Below are positions 42,900 to 53,100 of a stretch of DNA of 64,000 nt, piece by piece. The stretch spans positions 84,445 to 148,444 of the forward strand of contig CAUYUJ010006369.1 in NCBI GenBank assembly GCA_963575745.1, given 5' to 3'. A program made the position numbers and the translations under genes. The notes below the pieces were generated by a model that saw only the letters and a program-made list of their open reading frames with translations, ran no database searches and had not been told where the DNA came from. Source of the DNA: Prorocentrum cordatum. Taxonomy: Eukaryota > Sar > Dinophyceae > Prorocentrales > Prorocentraceae. Position 1 is the first letter of the stretch, and each line of letters opens with the position of its first letter.

Positions 42900-43621
42900 A
42901 TGGGAGTCATCCCAGAGCAGGACGAGCTGATGGAGGAGTTCGAGGTGGACGGGCAGGCCGCCGCCAGCACGGGTGGCACCGCCAACGGCGGCGGCGACAA
43001 GGGCAAGGGCAAGGGTAAGAAGGGCAAGGGCAAGAAGGGCAAGGGCCAGAAAAAACCCGAGGAGGCGCCCGAGGAGGGCAAGGCCGCAACGGTGCAGCCT
43101 AAGAAGCGGGCTAAGTACTCGAAGGCGAACGGCAAGGCCAAGGCCGTCAAGCCTGGGGAGAACGAGCGCGTCTGCCGGACGTGTGCAGAGGCAAAGCCAA
43201 AGACTTCCTTCGTTTCCCAATGCAACGATTGCGAGGATTGCCGGCTGCCCTTGAACAACCTCCGCAACATGACATTGAGGTTTAGCAGCGAGGAGGATGT
43301 CACGTGGTTCAACGAGTACGTCGCGGACCCGGATAACCGCCTCAAGCTCATCGCGCAGTACAACTTGCGCTGCCCACCGAACACAGAAATTACGAACGGG
43401 CCGCGCGGCACCTTTCCCTTGATGCAGTACCGCAAGGAGCTGCAGATGGAGAAGGCTATCATCAAAGACGGGATCTATGAGATGATGTCGGAGATCGCCT
43501 TCCAGCACTGGGCCGGCAAGCCCAAGAACGGCGGGCTCGGCCCCGCGGAGGCTAGCGCCAAGTGGAGGGAGAGGTACGACAAGCCTGGCGCGGTCACCGA
43601 CCTGCTCGGCGAGAACCCGAA
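42900..43621 (+). CDS. Exon 1: Lys-rich linker and zinc-ribbon-like domain
   Basis: ATG in good context (GCGACCATGG). N terminus MGVIPEQDELMEEFEVDGQA, then a GKGKGKKGKG basic linker. A Cys cluster follows, CRTCAEAKPKTSFVSQ then CNDCEDC, with spacing CxxC-x12-CxxCxxC typical of a zinc ribbon or treble clef. A helical region with aromatic residues follows (EEDVTWFNEYVADPDNRLKL, SEIAFQHWAGKPKNGG, ASAKWRERYDKPGAVTDLLG). It ends CCGAA|GTATGC and joins exon 2 in phase 2, restoring a Lys codon. I recall similar CxxC proteins in dinoflagellates without an assigned function. Confidence 0.6.
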
Positions 43622-43995
43622 GTATGCGCAGAGGCCCCCGGGCCCTGGAAGAGGAGGATGAGGAGGATGGGGGGGGGGGGGGGAGCAGGAGGAGGAAGGG
43701 GAGGAGGGAGAGCAGAGAGCAGGGAGCTGGAGAGCAGGAAGCAGGAGAAGGGCCAGGAGGAAAAGAGGGCAATATCGGGATTATTGTGGTTGCCCTCGGG
43801 CCTGGGCGCTTTCTTCCCATCCCAATTCCTTGACCCTTGACCCACCCTCCACTACCCTCCACTCCCCCCTCTCTGCCCTCCCTCAACTGCCAAGTTAGAC
43901 TTGGGACTTGGTGTCAGGGGGGGGCGGATGGGGGGAGAGGGGGGCGGGGAGGGCGGATGGGGGGAGCGGGGCCTTGGATTTGTAAGCGCCCTCAG

Positions 43996-44790
43996 GGTGG
44001 CGATCAAAGTCAAGGACTTGCTCGTGGACCGCCTGGCTAAACGCGAACTGGAGGCCGCATCGTTCCTCGACAAGCAGGTCACCAACGCGACCGAGGAGGA
44101 CCAGAAGAAGGCGCTGAATCGCTTGGAGAATGCGCGGCTCGGCGAGGCATCTGAGCTGGCTGGGCTAGGCACTTCCAAGATGTTGGATGTGGCCAAGCAG
44201 TTCGCGGCCGCCTCTGGCGACCTTGCCGACGGGGGCTCTGGCTCGGAGCTGGCGGACATGAAGCGGAAGGTCGGCGACGCCCGGGCCATGATGGCCGACT
44301 ACGACAAGGACGAGGAAGCTCGCGAGGCCAAGAAGCAGAAGGCCTCATCGGCGGCGGCGGCAAAGGCCGACGTGGATGGCGGCGCCAGCGGCGCCGGTGG
44401 AGAGCCTGGCAGCGGGGGTGCTGCGAAGTCCGGCACCGGCGAGAATGCCGCCGAGGAGGCGGCCAGGCCGGTATGGAACCAGAGGGGCGTGAAGATCGCG
44501 GACGCCTTGAAGTTGCACGAGAAGTGGAGCGGCGAGCAAGATGAGAGCGTGGTGAGCTTGATCGCCAAGGCGAAGATTGCCCTACAGGCCGTAGCCGCCT
44601 CCGACCCGGGGATCGCGACCACGTGCTGCCGCGACGCGGACATCCTGAGGAACAGGCTCCACGCGCTGAGGTTGGTCAAGGGCGGCGCGGAGAGCGTCAA
44701 TGCCGTGATGGAGCTGAAGGCCGCGACGGGCGACCAGGCGACTCCCAAGAAGGAGGGGGGGCAGCCGGCTGAGCAGCAGGAGGAGGGCCA
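43996..44790 (+). CDS. Exon 2: coiled-coil region of the zinc-ribbon gene
   Basis: Begins after GCCCTCAG and continues exon 1 in phase. The sequence is strongly helical and charged: KVKDLLVDRLAKRELEAASF, TEEDQKKALNRLENARLGEA, DMKRKVGDARAMMADYDKDE. After an Ala/Gly-rich linker come NQRGVKIADALKLHEKWSG, VVSLIAKAKIALQAVAASD and RDADILRNRLHALRLVKGG. The 3' limit is uncertain (about 44,790, before a G-rich stretch). Probably a dimerising or scaffold segment, by inference. Confidence 0.55.
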
Positions 44791-47340
44791 GGAGATAGGA
44801 GGAGTCGGCTTGCGGGGGGGGTCGGGCGCGCGGGAGGCGGGCGGAGGCGTCGCCGGCGCCCCGCGCCACCGGGGGGCTCCATGTTGGATTTCCCAGGCTG
44901 CGCCAAGCGCGCGCACGCGTTACTTGCCCGCGCGCCCACATTCGCGCAAGCGCATCCTAAGAAACTATCATGTGGATCGGAACCGGGCGACAGAGGGCAT
45001 GGTGCGCCTGTCAAGGCTGCTTTTGGGAGCGATTGCTGCTGGCTCGACACGCGCGATATGCATGTGACGACTTTTGGAGGACGGGCGCTGCGCCGTCCAA
45101 TCCAACGCGGCAATGGCGCGGTCCGGGGCGCGCGGCCGTCGCGGCACACGGCGGTCGACGTCACCGCATGGGGCGCGCGATCGGCCGCGCAGTATTTGCG
45201 GGCCATTCGGCCGACGCTGCCGGGTCGCCCTCAAACAGCCCGCCAGGAATACGCAAATGCGCAATGCGCCAGCGCGCCGCCAGGATATCGCCCTGAAAAC
45301 AACCTGTTCACTCTGAACGCCGACTGCGCGCCTCGCTGAACCAGCGAAGTCGCGCGGCGCGCCCGCGCCGCGCACCCGCCGCAGTGAACTCAAGGAACAA
45401 AAGGCCTCTCTCCATGAGTTCTGGCACCGATTCTGGCCTACTTCCCCGTTCTGGCCGATTCTGGTTCCATCACCGATTCCACCTTTGATTCCGTATTGAT
45501 TCCGTACTGATTCTTTTGATTCCGCTAGAATCAGGGGTCGCAGTTGTGCCGATTCCGTTTTGATTCTGTACTGATTCCGTGCTGATTCCTTCGATTCCCC
45601 TGTGCCCCGGAGACCATCAGGCCGCGGCCCGAGCCCCCGCCTCGGTGGCATTGTTTTTCCAGGAGCGCAAAAGAGTTTTGAAGGGGAGGGGGGCGGGGGG
45701 GGAGGCGGAGCGATTTTTGGGGCGCATCGGGCGGCCGAGCCACAGATGTCCGGGTCCAGTGCGCGCGCCCAACATGGCAGGCGCGGGCGCGCGCGCGAGT
45801 TCTCGACCGTCGGCGCATCTGTAAGTTCATGCACCGCCCCGCGCGCCGGAATGGAAACTTGCGCTGCGGTTTCCAATTGAACGCGCGGCCGTCGCAACTG
45901 CATCGCATTGCTCAGCGCGCAAAGCGCGCGAGCAGCATGGGGGGCTTTGCGTTCTCGCATTAGAAGTGCGCGGGGCCGAACCGAACGGTCGGCGGCGCCC
46001 GCTCCTGCGCCGCGCGCGAGGCCATCGCGTCAGCGCGGGAGGCTACAAGGGCCTGGGCCGTCGCCCTGGGGCGCGGGCACAGCGCGAGGCCTGCGCGGGC
46101 CTCTCGCGCCAAACATGCGCAACAAGGTCGGCCCGCCCGCCGGCTGGCGCTCGCGGGCGACGGCGCCAGCGCCGACTGCGAGGCCGATTGGGCCCGGAGG
46201 ATTCCTGAGAGTCCCGGGAAGGGGCAGCGGGCCGCGATGGGATCGGCGCGGTCGTTGGCGCCCCCCCCGCGCCCGCCCCCCCCTGCAAGCCGACTCCTCC
46301 TACCAGGAGACGCAGGCGGCGCCAGGCACTCCTGGTCAGGACGGGGCCCTCGGGCCCTCAACTCCAATCTTGAGCTATATGACGCAGGGAGGTGGTAGAG
46401 GGTAGAGGGTAGATGGTAGAGGGGAGGGGGGGGAGAAGGCGAAGGAGGAAGGAGGAGGGGGGAGGGGGGAGTGGGGAGTTCTTATGGAATTGCGACCCCC
46501 CTTAGGCCTTAGGCCCTCGGCCCTCGGGCCCTCGGCCCTAGGCCCTAGGCTGCGCCGAGAGAGATTGGGGATAGGGGATAGGGGATAGGGGGGGAAGGAC
46601 GCCCTGCAGCTGGCAAATGGCAAATGCGGTGCCCAATGCCATCCACCCCGCGCCCCTCACCCCAACCCCCGACCGAGCGGCTCGCGCTTCCCTCGACCCT
46701 CTGGCCCCCTGACCTCGCGACGCAGGTCAGAAGCATCATGGATCATATGAGGGGCTCTAGAGATGCTTTACTGGGGCCTCCTGGAGTGCTCTCGGATGCA
46801 TCTGGGGGGAGGGGTGCTTTTCGGAGCCCCCTGGGAAATCTGGAAACCATTGGGGGGCCTCCTGGATAGCTCTTGCCCTCTTACCCTTTACCTTACCCCT
46901 TACCCCTTACTCTGGGCTCTGGGCCCTGGGCCCCTGGCCCCTGGCCTCCCATATTATCGGCCAGCTTGTCTCCTCGCCGCTCGCCTCCCCCCCCCTCCTC
47001 CTCCTCTCCCACGGGCCCGCGGGCCTGCTGCCTGCAGCGGCGCGGGCGCTGCGGCCTCCTCTTCACTTGCGTCGGCCCCTGGCGCGGGGAACTGGGCAGG
47101 GGGGGGCGAGATGGGGGGGGGGGCAGAGGAGGAGGGGGAGAGGGTGGCGCTGGAGGCTGGAGGCAGAGGGGGGAGGGGAGAGGAGGGAGATGGGGATATG
47201 ACTGACGACTGGAGCGGGTGAGGAGGTGGGAGGAGGGAGGAGGGGGAGGCGGAGGAGGAGGAGGAGGAGAGGAGGAGGAGGAACAGGAGGAGGAGGGTGG
47301 AGGGGGGAGAACAGAGAGAGAAGGAGGGAGGGTGACTCAG
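44791..47340. repeat. 2.5-kb putative intron or spacer
   Basis: 45,050-46,300 is very GC/CpG-rich and open on both strands, with no convincing exon. 45,420-45,600 is a GATTCCGTACT-type ~11-bp minisatellite. 46,390-46,470 is GTAGAGGG/GGAGG, and 46,500-46,560 repeats CCCTCGGCCCTAGG. 47,100-47,330 is GGGGAGG/GGA-rich and leads into the next acceptor, GACTCAG. Confidence 0.55.
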
Positions 47341-47985
47341 GTGGCGCTGACGCCCCGTTGCCGGCTCTCATTATCTCCGACGAAGACAAGGAGTTCATCA
47401 AGAACAACTTCTTGCCTGACCCCCCGCCGGAGAGCTGCCCGGCTCCATGCATTCAGGAGTACATGGAGGGCCTCAAGCTCGCGAGGGAAAAGTTGGGCTT
47501 CGATGTCGAGGTGGAGAAAATGATGAAGGCGGCATTGGAGAGAGGAGCGACGACCGACGCCGAGGTTGAGGCACGCTCGCCGAGAACCTTCGCGAAGCCG
47601 AAGGCGAAGTCTGCCGCTAAGTCGCCCGCGAGCAATGCGTCGACAATCGCGGTGGCAGGCGATGAAGCAGACGCCGCCAGGCTCCGCGCGTGCATCGCCA
47701 AGGTCGCCGTAAATGCTGGCAACTGCGGTGACGGCACCTTCGGCGTTGGAATGATGCCCCCATCTCGCCAGTTCCGCGGCCTCTTAACAATGTCAGAGTT
47801 CCAGACCATCCCGACGGAGATCAAGAGGTGCATGTCCAAGGTGGAGCTTTCCGCGGTGTCGCAGCGCTGGAAGGCGAACAAGACTGCCCTCACGGAGCTC
47901 CAGTCGATGGTCAGAGCGGCCGAGGCCAGGGTGGCCACAGCGCTTCAGCAGGCGAGGCAGAAGAGCTCTTCTGGAGGAGACGCGG
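47341..47985 (+). CDS. Exon 3 of the zinc-ribbon gene (probable)
   Basis: Follows GTGACTCAG. It encodes ALIISDEDKEFIKNNFLPDP, ESCPAPCIQEYMEGLKLARE, a basic AKPKAKSAAKSPASNA linker, then RACIAKVAVNAGNCGDGTFG and IKRCMSKVELSAVSQRWKAN with VRAAEARVATALQQARQKSS. The composition matches exon 2 (helical, Lys/Ala-rich). Linkage to exons 1-2 across 2.5 kb is an inference, and this could be a separate gene. Confidence 0.55.
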
Positions 47986-48351
47986 GATTAGAGATTAGAG
48001 CCAATAGCACCGATGGGGATGATGGGGGGAGAGGGTGGAGGGTGGGGGGGCGATGGGAGGACCAGGGGACCGGGGGCCAGGGGCCAGGGGGCCAGGGCCC
48101 ATCCACCCACCCACCGCCCGACATCCCCGGCGCCCCCCCCATCGCCCATCACCCAACACCACCGCCACCACGCCTCCGCGGAGTCCAATGGAGGGATGGA
48201 GGGAGGTGTGCGAGAGGAGGGGAGGGGGGAGGGGGAGTGGGTGGAGGTGGAGGGTGGAGGTAGCGCGTTGGGTGGAGGGTGGAGGGTGGAGGGTGGAGGA
48301 ACATGTGATCTGACAGCGGGGGGCGGTTAGCTCTTGGATGGGTCCTCGGAG
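47986..48351. repeat. Putative intron with GGTGGAGG minisatellite
   Basis: Contains GGGCCAGGGG (48,070-48,095) and GGTGGAGGGTGGAGG (48,240-48,300) repeats. No gene features. The donor may be non-canonical (GA), since no GT fits the frame. Confidence 0.45.
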
Positions 48352-49215
48352 GCAACGGCGATGCCGCGGCCAAGAAGAAGACGGCGCACGACCATGTCCT
48401 GGCGTTCGTCGCGCAGGCGGGCAGCGAGGCCAAGGCGAACGTCGTGGACCTTCCGGAGACGCACATCGAGCCCGACGGCATGTTCGATCCGGCCGTGCCG
48501 TGCTTGATCGGGAACATCCCCGCGCCCATGGAGATTCGCGGGCAGTGCATAGCCTACTTGGAGAGCTTCCCAGGCGCGGAGGAGAAGGCAAAGAATCGCA
48601 GGGGCCAGAAAGCCCTCACTCCATCTGCCGCCGAGGGCTTGGAGAAAGTCCGGATGTCCCTCTTCCACGCGTCCCAGCGGGTGCTCTTGACCCCGGAGGA
48701 GATGAAGCCCGACTCGCTGCGGTGCGCCTTGATCCCGAGCATCTTCGTCGTGGACAAGAAGCTTGAGACCTCGGCCTTCGAGCTGGGGCAGTTGCCCACG
48801 CTGAGGTTGTGCATCAGCGGCAGCAAGAACTCGTCGTGGTCAGCGGTGCCGCGGTCCACCAGTACATGGACAGCCTGGGCGAGAAATACGACGCGAAGCA
48901 GATCACGGGGCTTCTGCGCGACATCACGGCCAAGGACCTCGAGGCCTTCGTCGCGCAGGGCCATGCCGTCTGGCATGGCAGGCAGGAGGCGGGCCAGGGC
49001 ATATATATTTGCCTCCGGGGCACCTCTTCTGGGAGCAGATTGGCGACTCGGACTTCGGCGGCGCCAAGGCCGTCCTGCTGCTCAACCAGAAAGAGGACGG
49101 CACCGGCAAAGACACGGAGTCGCTGTTGTCGGACACGTGCAAGGTGCTGATGCAGCACTCGAGCACGAACGCGCTGACGACGGCCGCCCGCGACGTCCTG
49201 TCGTCGAAGAAGGCG
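48352..49215 (+). pseudogene. C-terminal exon of the zinc-ribbon gene, two frameshifts
   Basis: The first frame reads HDHVLAFVAQAGSEAKANVV, ETHIEPDGMFDPAVPCLIGN, IPAPMEIRGQCIAYLESFPG and QLPTLRLCISGSKN. Near 48,830 the frame shifts to one reading VVVSGAAVHQYMDSLGEKYD and GLLRDITAKDLEAFVAQG. Near 49,010, beside an ATATATAT run, it shifts again to HLFWEQIGDSDFGGAKAVLL and TESLLSDTCKVLMQHSSTN. Read together this is one domain. The PPGHLFWEQIGD segment recalls the strand-turn of a cupin fold, but that is speculative. The frameshifts are real decay or homopolymer/dinucleotide assembly errors. Confidence 0.55.
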
Positions 49216-51282
49216 GCGCGAAGGCCCCGAGGGGCCGAGGGGCCGAGGGCCGAGGGGCATCGGGCGCTCGCTGCTCGCTTGAGGCCTGAGGGGATTGCGC
49301 GGCAATCTAGACGCTCAGCGAGAGCAGGTAGTAATTAGTAGGTGGAGAACTGAAGGGGTAGGGGGAGGAGGGGGGAGGAGGAGGGAAGAGGAGGAGGAGG
49401 TGGAGTAGGATCAGAATGAGGACGAGAAGGAGGAGGTCGAGGAGGAGGGGGAGGAGTGATGATGATGAGGAGGAGGAGGAGGAGGAGGAGGAGGAGGAGG
49501 AGGGAGGAGGTCAACGACGAGAGGCGAGGAGGAGAGAATGGATATGATGAGAATCTGCGAGGGGTGAGGGGGGCTGACGATGTCAGAAAATAAGGGGGGG
49601 GGGAATGAGGGGGGCATGGGGCATGGGGTGACCTGGAGGAGGGAATGGGGGCAGCGGGCAGAGGGGGGAAACATATCGGAGTTTGGAGGGGAAGGGAAAG
49701 GGGAAAAGGCTTCTGCGATCGGCGCCGTGTAGTTATGCGGGATTCGGCGCGCGGCGTGCTCTCGGCGAGGGGCGAGAAGAACGGTTACCTAGCCTGACGG
49801 CTGACGGTTGACGGCGGCGATCACGATGGCGATGTCGATGACGATGGTGATAGCGACGATGATGATGATGATGGTGAGGATGATGATTTTGTGATGAGGG
49901 TTGCGACGTTGCGATTCTGGCGGCGATGGCGATGATGGCGAGGAGGAGGGAGGAGGGGATGAGGAGGAGGAGGAGGAGGAGGAGGGAGAAGGTGGAGGGG
50001 GATAAAGAGGAGGGAGGAGGAGAGGAGGATAGGGTTCTTCCGCCTGGGGACGTGGTGGCGCGGGAGCTGGAGATGGACCTTCCGGCCTGGCCGTGGTGCC
50101 CAGCCCCCGGCCTGGCAACGCGCTCTTCCGCCTGGGGACATGGCGGCGTGGGGGCCGGAGATGGATGGGGAGGGGGGGGGGGAGGGAAGAGGGAGGGGGA
50201 TAGGAGAGATAGCAGAGATGATGCACAGGGCGGCAAGGCATCGGGTGGCGGGTGAGCACTGGGCATGGGCATGCGTTTTGTGGTTAGGCATTGCAGTTCA
50301 GTTCAGTAGCCTCGCGTCCGGACGGCGCGCGAGCAGGGCGAGACCGTGAGCATGGTTCTCAAATGTCTGCTCTCCTCTTTCACTCCCTCATTCCCTACCG
50401 TTATTTCCTCCCTCAATCCCTATGTCCTATTTCCTCTCTCTCATTATCGCCCCCCGTTATCTCCTCCCTCATGTCCTCCTTGCACCTCTCTCGTTGCCTC
50501 GTCCGTTATCTCCAACTTCCCCTTGCCCGCCCGTTCTCTCCCCCCTCGCTCCCTCCCTCATCCCCCCTTCCCCTTCCTCGTGCCTCCCCCCTCCTCCGTC
50601 CCCCGTCCTCCCCTCACCCCATCACCCCTCATTCGTCTCCACCCTCCATCCCTCCATCTCTCGCGCCCTCCTTGCCGTCTCTGGATCCCGCATTCTCCTA
50701 TTGTCCCTCCCCCCCCATCCCCCCTTCCCCCATCCCCCATCGCCCTCCTCCCTCCCCCCTCCTCCCTCATCCCTCCTCAATCCTTCATCCTTTCTCCCTC
50801 ATCCCTCATCCCTCATTCCTCCTCCCTCTTCCCTTCCCCGTCCCACGTCCCACTTTCGCACCTCGCTGCTCTCTCCCCCCTCCCCCCCCGCTCCGCCGAC
50901 GCCAGGCCTGCGGCTGGCGGGCGGCGGCGCGGCGGCCGGCGGCCGGCGGCCGCGGCGACCGCGGGCCGCGACGAGCCGAAAGGGCGCGGCCCGCGGAGGA
51001 GGAGGAGGAGGAGGAGGAGGAGGGAGGGGGAGGAGGAGGGAGGAGGGAGGACGGAAATACGGAGGAGCAGGAAAATGATGAGGAAACCGGAAGAAGGTAA
51101 GGAGAAGGAATCAGAGGGCGACGGAGGAGAAGAGGATGAAACGGGGAACGAAAGTTGAAGAGGACGACGGCGACGACGACGACGACGGCGGCGACGACGA
51201 CGACAAGACGACGACGACGACGACGCTGGCGGCGTCGGCTCTCGGGGCGCCCTGGCCCCTGGCACCCCCCGCGGGCCCGCGG

Positions 51283-51325
<43 letters not shown>

Positions 51326-51480
51326 GCGCCGCCGCCGCCGCCGCCGGCCGCCGGCGTCGTCGTCGTCGTCGCCGTCGTCGTCTTCGGCCCGCCGTTTCCT
51401 CCGGCAGCGGCGGCGCCAGACCCCCCCCTGGAGCTCAAATGCAAAATTGCATGATGCGCAGACCCCCCCCCTGGAAGTCA
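49216..51480. repeat. Purine tracts, then pyrimidine tracts, then paired GAC/GTC arrays
   Basis: 49,355-49,510 and 49,940-50,220 are GGA/GAG-rich and 49,815-49,880 is GATGATG. From about 50,370 to 50,880 the same strand is C/T-rich. 51,000-51,060 is again GGA. 51,155-51,230 is (GAC)n and 51,287-51,395 is (GTC/GCC)n, its complement, around a GC-rich spacer. Open frames on both strands are microsatellite translations. No gene. Confidence 0.75.
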
Positions 51481-51505
51481 AATGAAAATTGCATGATGCG
51501 CAGAC

Positions 51506-51544
<39 letters not shown>

Positions 51545-51798
51545 AAGACCTCAAACGTATCCGTTGTCATGTGTGAACCAAGAGATCTGCATTCCCAAGT
51601 CGACCAGAACACCTTCACTATCCTCCTCCTCGTCCTCGTCGTCGCCCTCCACCTTCTCCTCCTCCTCCTCCTCCTCCCCCTGTTCCTCCCTTTCCTCCTC
51701 CTAATGTGACCGCATGTTTAAAAAAATGCGCCCCCCCCCCCCCCCCCCCCCCCCCCCCCCAGAAACAAGGAACGCCCCGATTGGGATTTTCGCCCGGA

Positions 51799-51854
<56 letters not shown>

Positions 51855-51860
51855 ATCGTG
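51481..51860. repeat. Long poly-C and poly-T homopolymers
   Basis: Poly-C about 51,506-51,541, poly-C 51,731-51,760 and poly-T about 51,800-51,853 (over 50 T). The sequence CAGACCCCCCCCTGGA...GCAAAATTGCATGATG is duplicated at 51,417-51,500. Lengths of such runs are unreliable in assemblies. Confidence 0.85.
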
Positions 51861-53100
51861 TCCTTCCGCTACCCTCGCCCCGCCTCTACCCGTTTTTTGT
51901 TGTTATGTTTATTTTTCCGCTTCCGTTTTTTATTATTATGTTTAAATATGTCCCCCATTTCTGGCTTCCTTTTTTGTCGGAAACACCGCGCACCCAGGAA
52001 AAAAAAAAACGGGAGGAGGGGGGGGGGGATGAGGGGGCGGAGGAGGGGAAAGCCGCCGAAGGCTGCCGAAGGCCCGCCGAGGGCCGCCGGAGGCAAGGCC
52101 GCCGAAGGGCTCCGAGGGACTCCGGGAAGGAGAGGGGAGGAGGGGCGGCGAGGGAAACCACCTCCGGCCCCCCCCCCCCCCGTTCTCTTCCCCTCTCCCC
52201 CTCCCCCCCCCCGCCGGCACCACCGCCCGCTTCGCCGCCGCCCTGGGCTCAATGCGCCCAGCGTCGCGGCGCCTAATCGTGTCCTACGCGCCCCCCCGAT
52301 TTTTTGTTTTAATCGTGTCGCTTCCGTTTTTCCCCTCTCTTCCTTCTCCTCCTCTTTTTCGCCCCCCTCCCAAATTGCCCTCCGCATCTCCTGCCTTCCA
52401 CCTCTTCCCCTCGACCTCTTCTTCCTATTCCAACTCCACCTTCCTTCTTAACCCGTCTACATAGCCCCAAGAGTGTTCACACTTTTGGTGCATGGCGTGA
52501 TGGGTAAATCTTTGTACTGGACTTGCGGCGCGTTCCAGAAACACACGACATGCGTTTTTCTATTTCCATACGCAGGGATATTCCCCACTGGGGGGCCGAT
52601 CCACGCGACGGGGTACAATGTAGATGATCGTGATTTTGGCCGTGAATTATGCCTCGATGCCATCGCCGCCGTCGCCCTCATGTTCGTATCCACGGCGATG
52701 CCGCTCGTGACCGGTGCGGTTCAATTCTGATTTTCACATTCCGATACCGAATGTCAGCCGACAGCGGAGCGCTTTGTTCGAGTTCCGCGACCTGGCAGGT
52801 GAGGCGGGCACCCCAGTTATCCGTCGCAAAGTCGACCTCTCGAGCGCGCGATTCGATGCTTTCCGCGCCCATTGTGTTGCTGCCTGTTCTGCGCAACGTC
52901 GGCGACGTCGGGCCGAGGGCGCGCGGTCCAACCGCTCCAGTCCGCCCCCGCCGCCCACGCCCCGACCGAGATGGTTTCGAAGAAGGAGACCTTAGTTGTG
53001 GCGGGCCATCGGTGCTTGCTGAGCTGCTTTGGGCGCGAGTGCACCAGTCTTCGGACACCTGTGGCAGCTGATCAACGGGCGGGGCCCAGCCGGTAAGAGC
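51861..53100. other. Spacer; one weak 85-residue ORF
   Basis: Poly-A, poly-G and poly-C runs continue to about 52,215. An open frame at 52,473-52,730 (plus) encodes 85 residues ending with a hydrophobic stretch (LDAIAAVALMFVSTAMPLVT). 52,720-53,060 is open on both strands. Neither is convincing enough to call. Confidence 0.3.

Noticed and set aside
42540-43886. 448-residue minus-strand ORF opposite the zinc-ribbon exon
   Set aside because: It is the antisense shadow of the plus-strand exon, whose Cys spacing, ATG context and splice phase support the plus strand.
44881-46405. Several long ORFs on both strands in CpG-rich DNA
   Set aside because: Very high GC removes stops; no frame looks protein-like over more than a few residues and no splice sites fit neighbours.
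45960-46410. Possible rRNA or CpG-island gene from extreme GC
   Set aside because: No conserved rRNA words recognised and no consistent reading frame.
50291-51576. Pro/Ser-rich and Asp-rich ORFs of 200-270 residues
   Set aside because: They are translations of CCT/CTC and GAC/GTC microsatellites.
51505-51853. Poly-C and poly-T runs as a possible origin or polyadenylated insertion
   Set aside because: No element adjoins the poly-T with target duplications, and homopolymer lengths are unreliable in assemblies.
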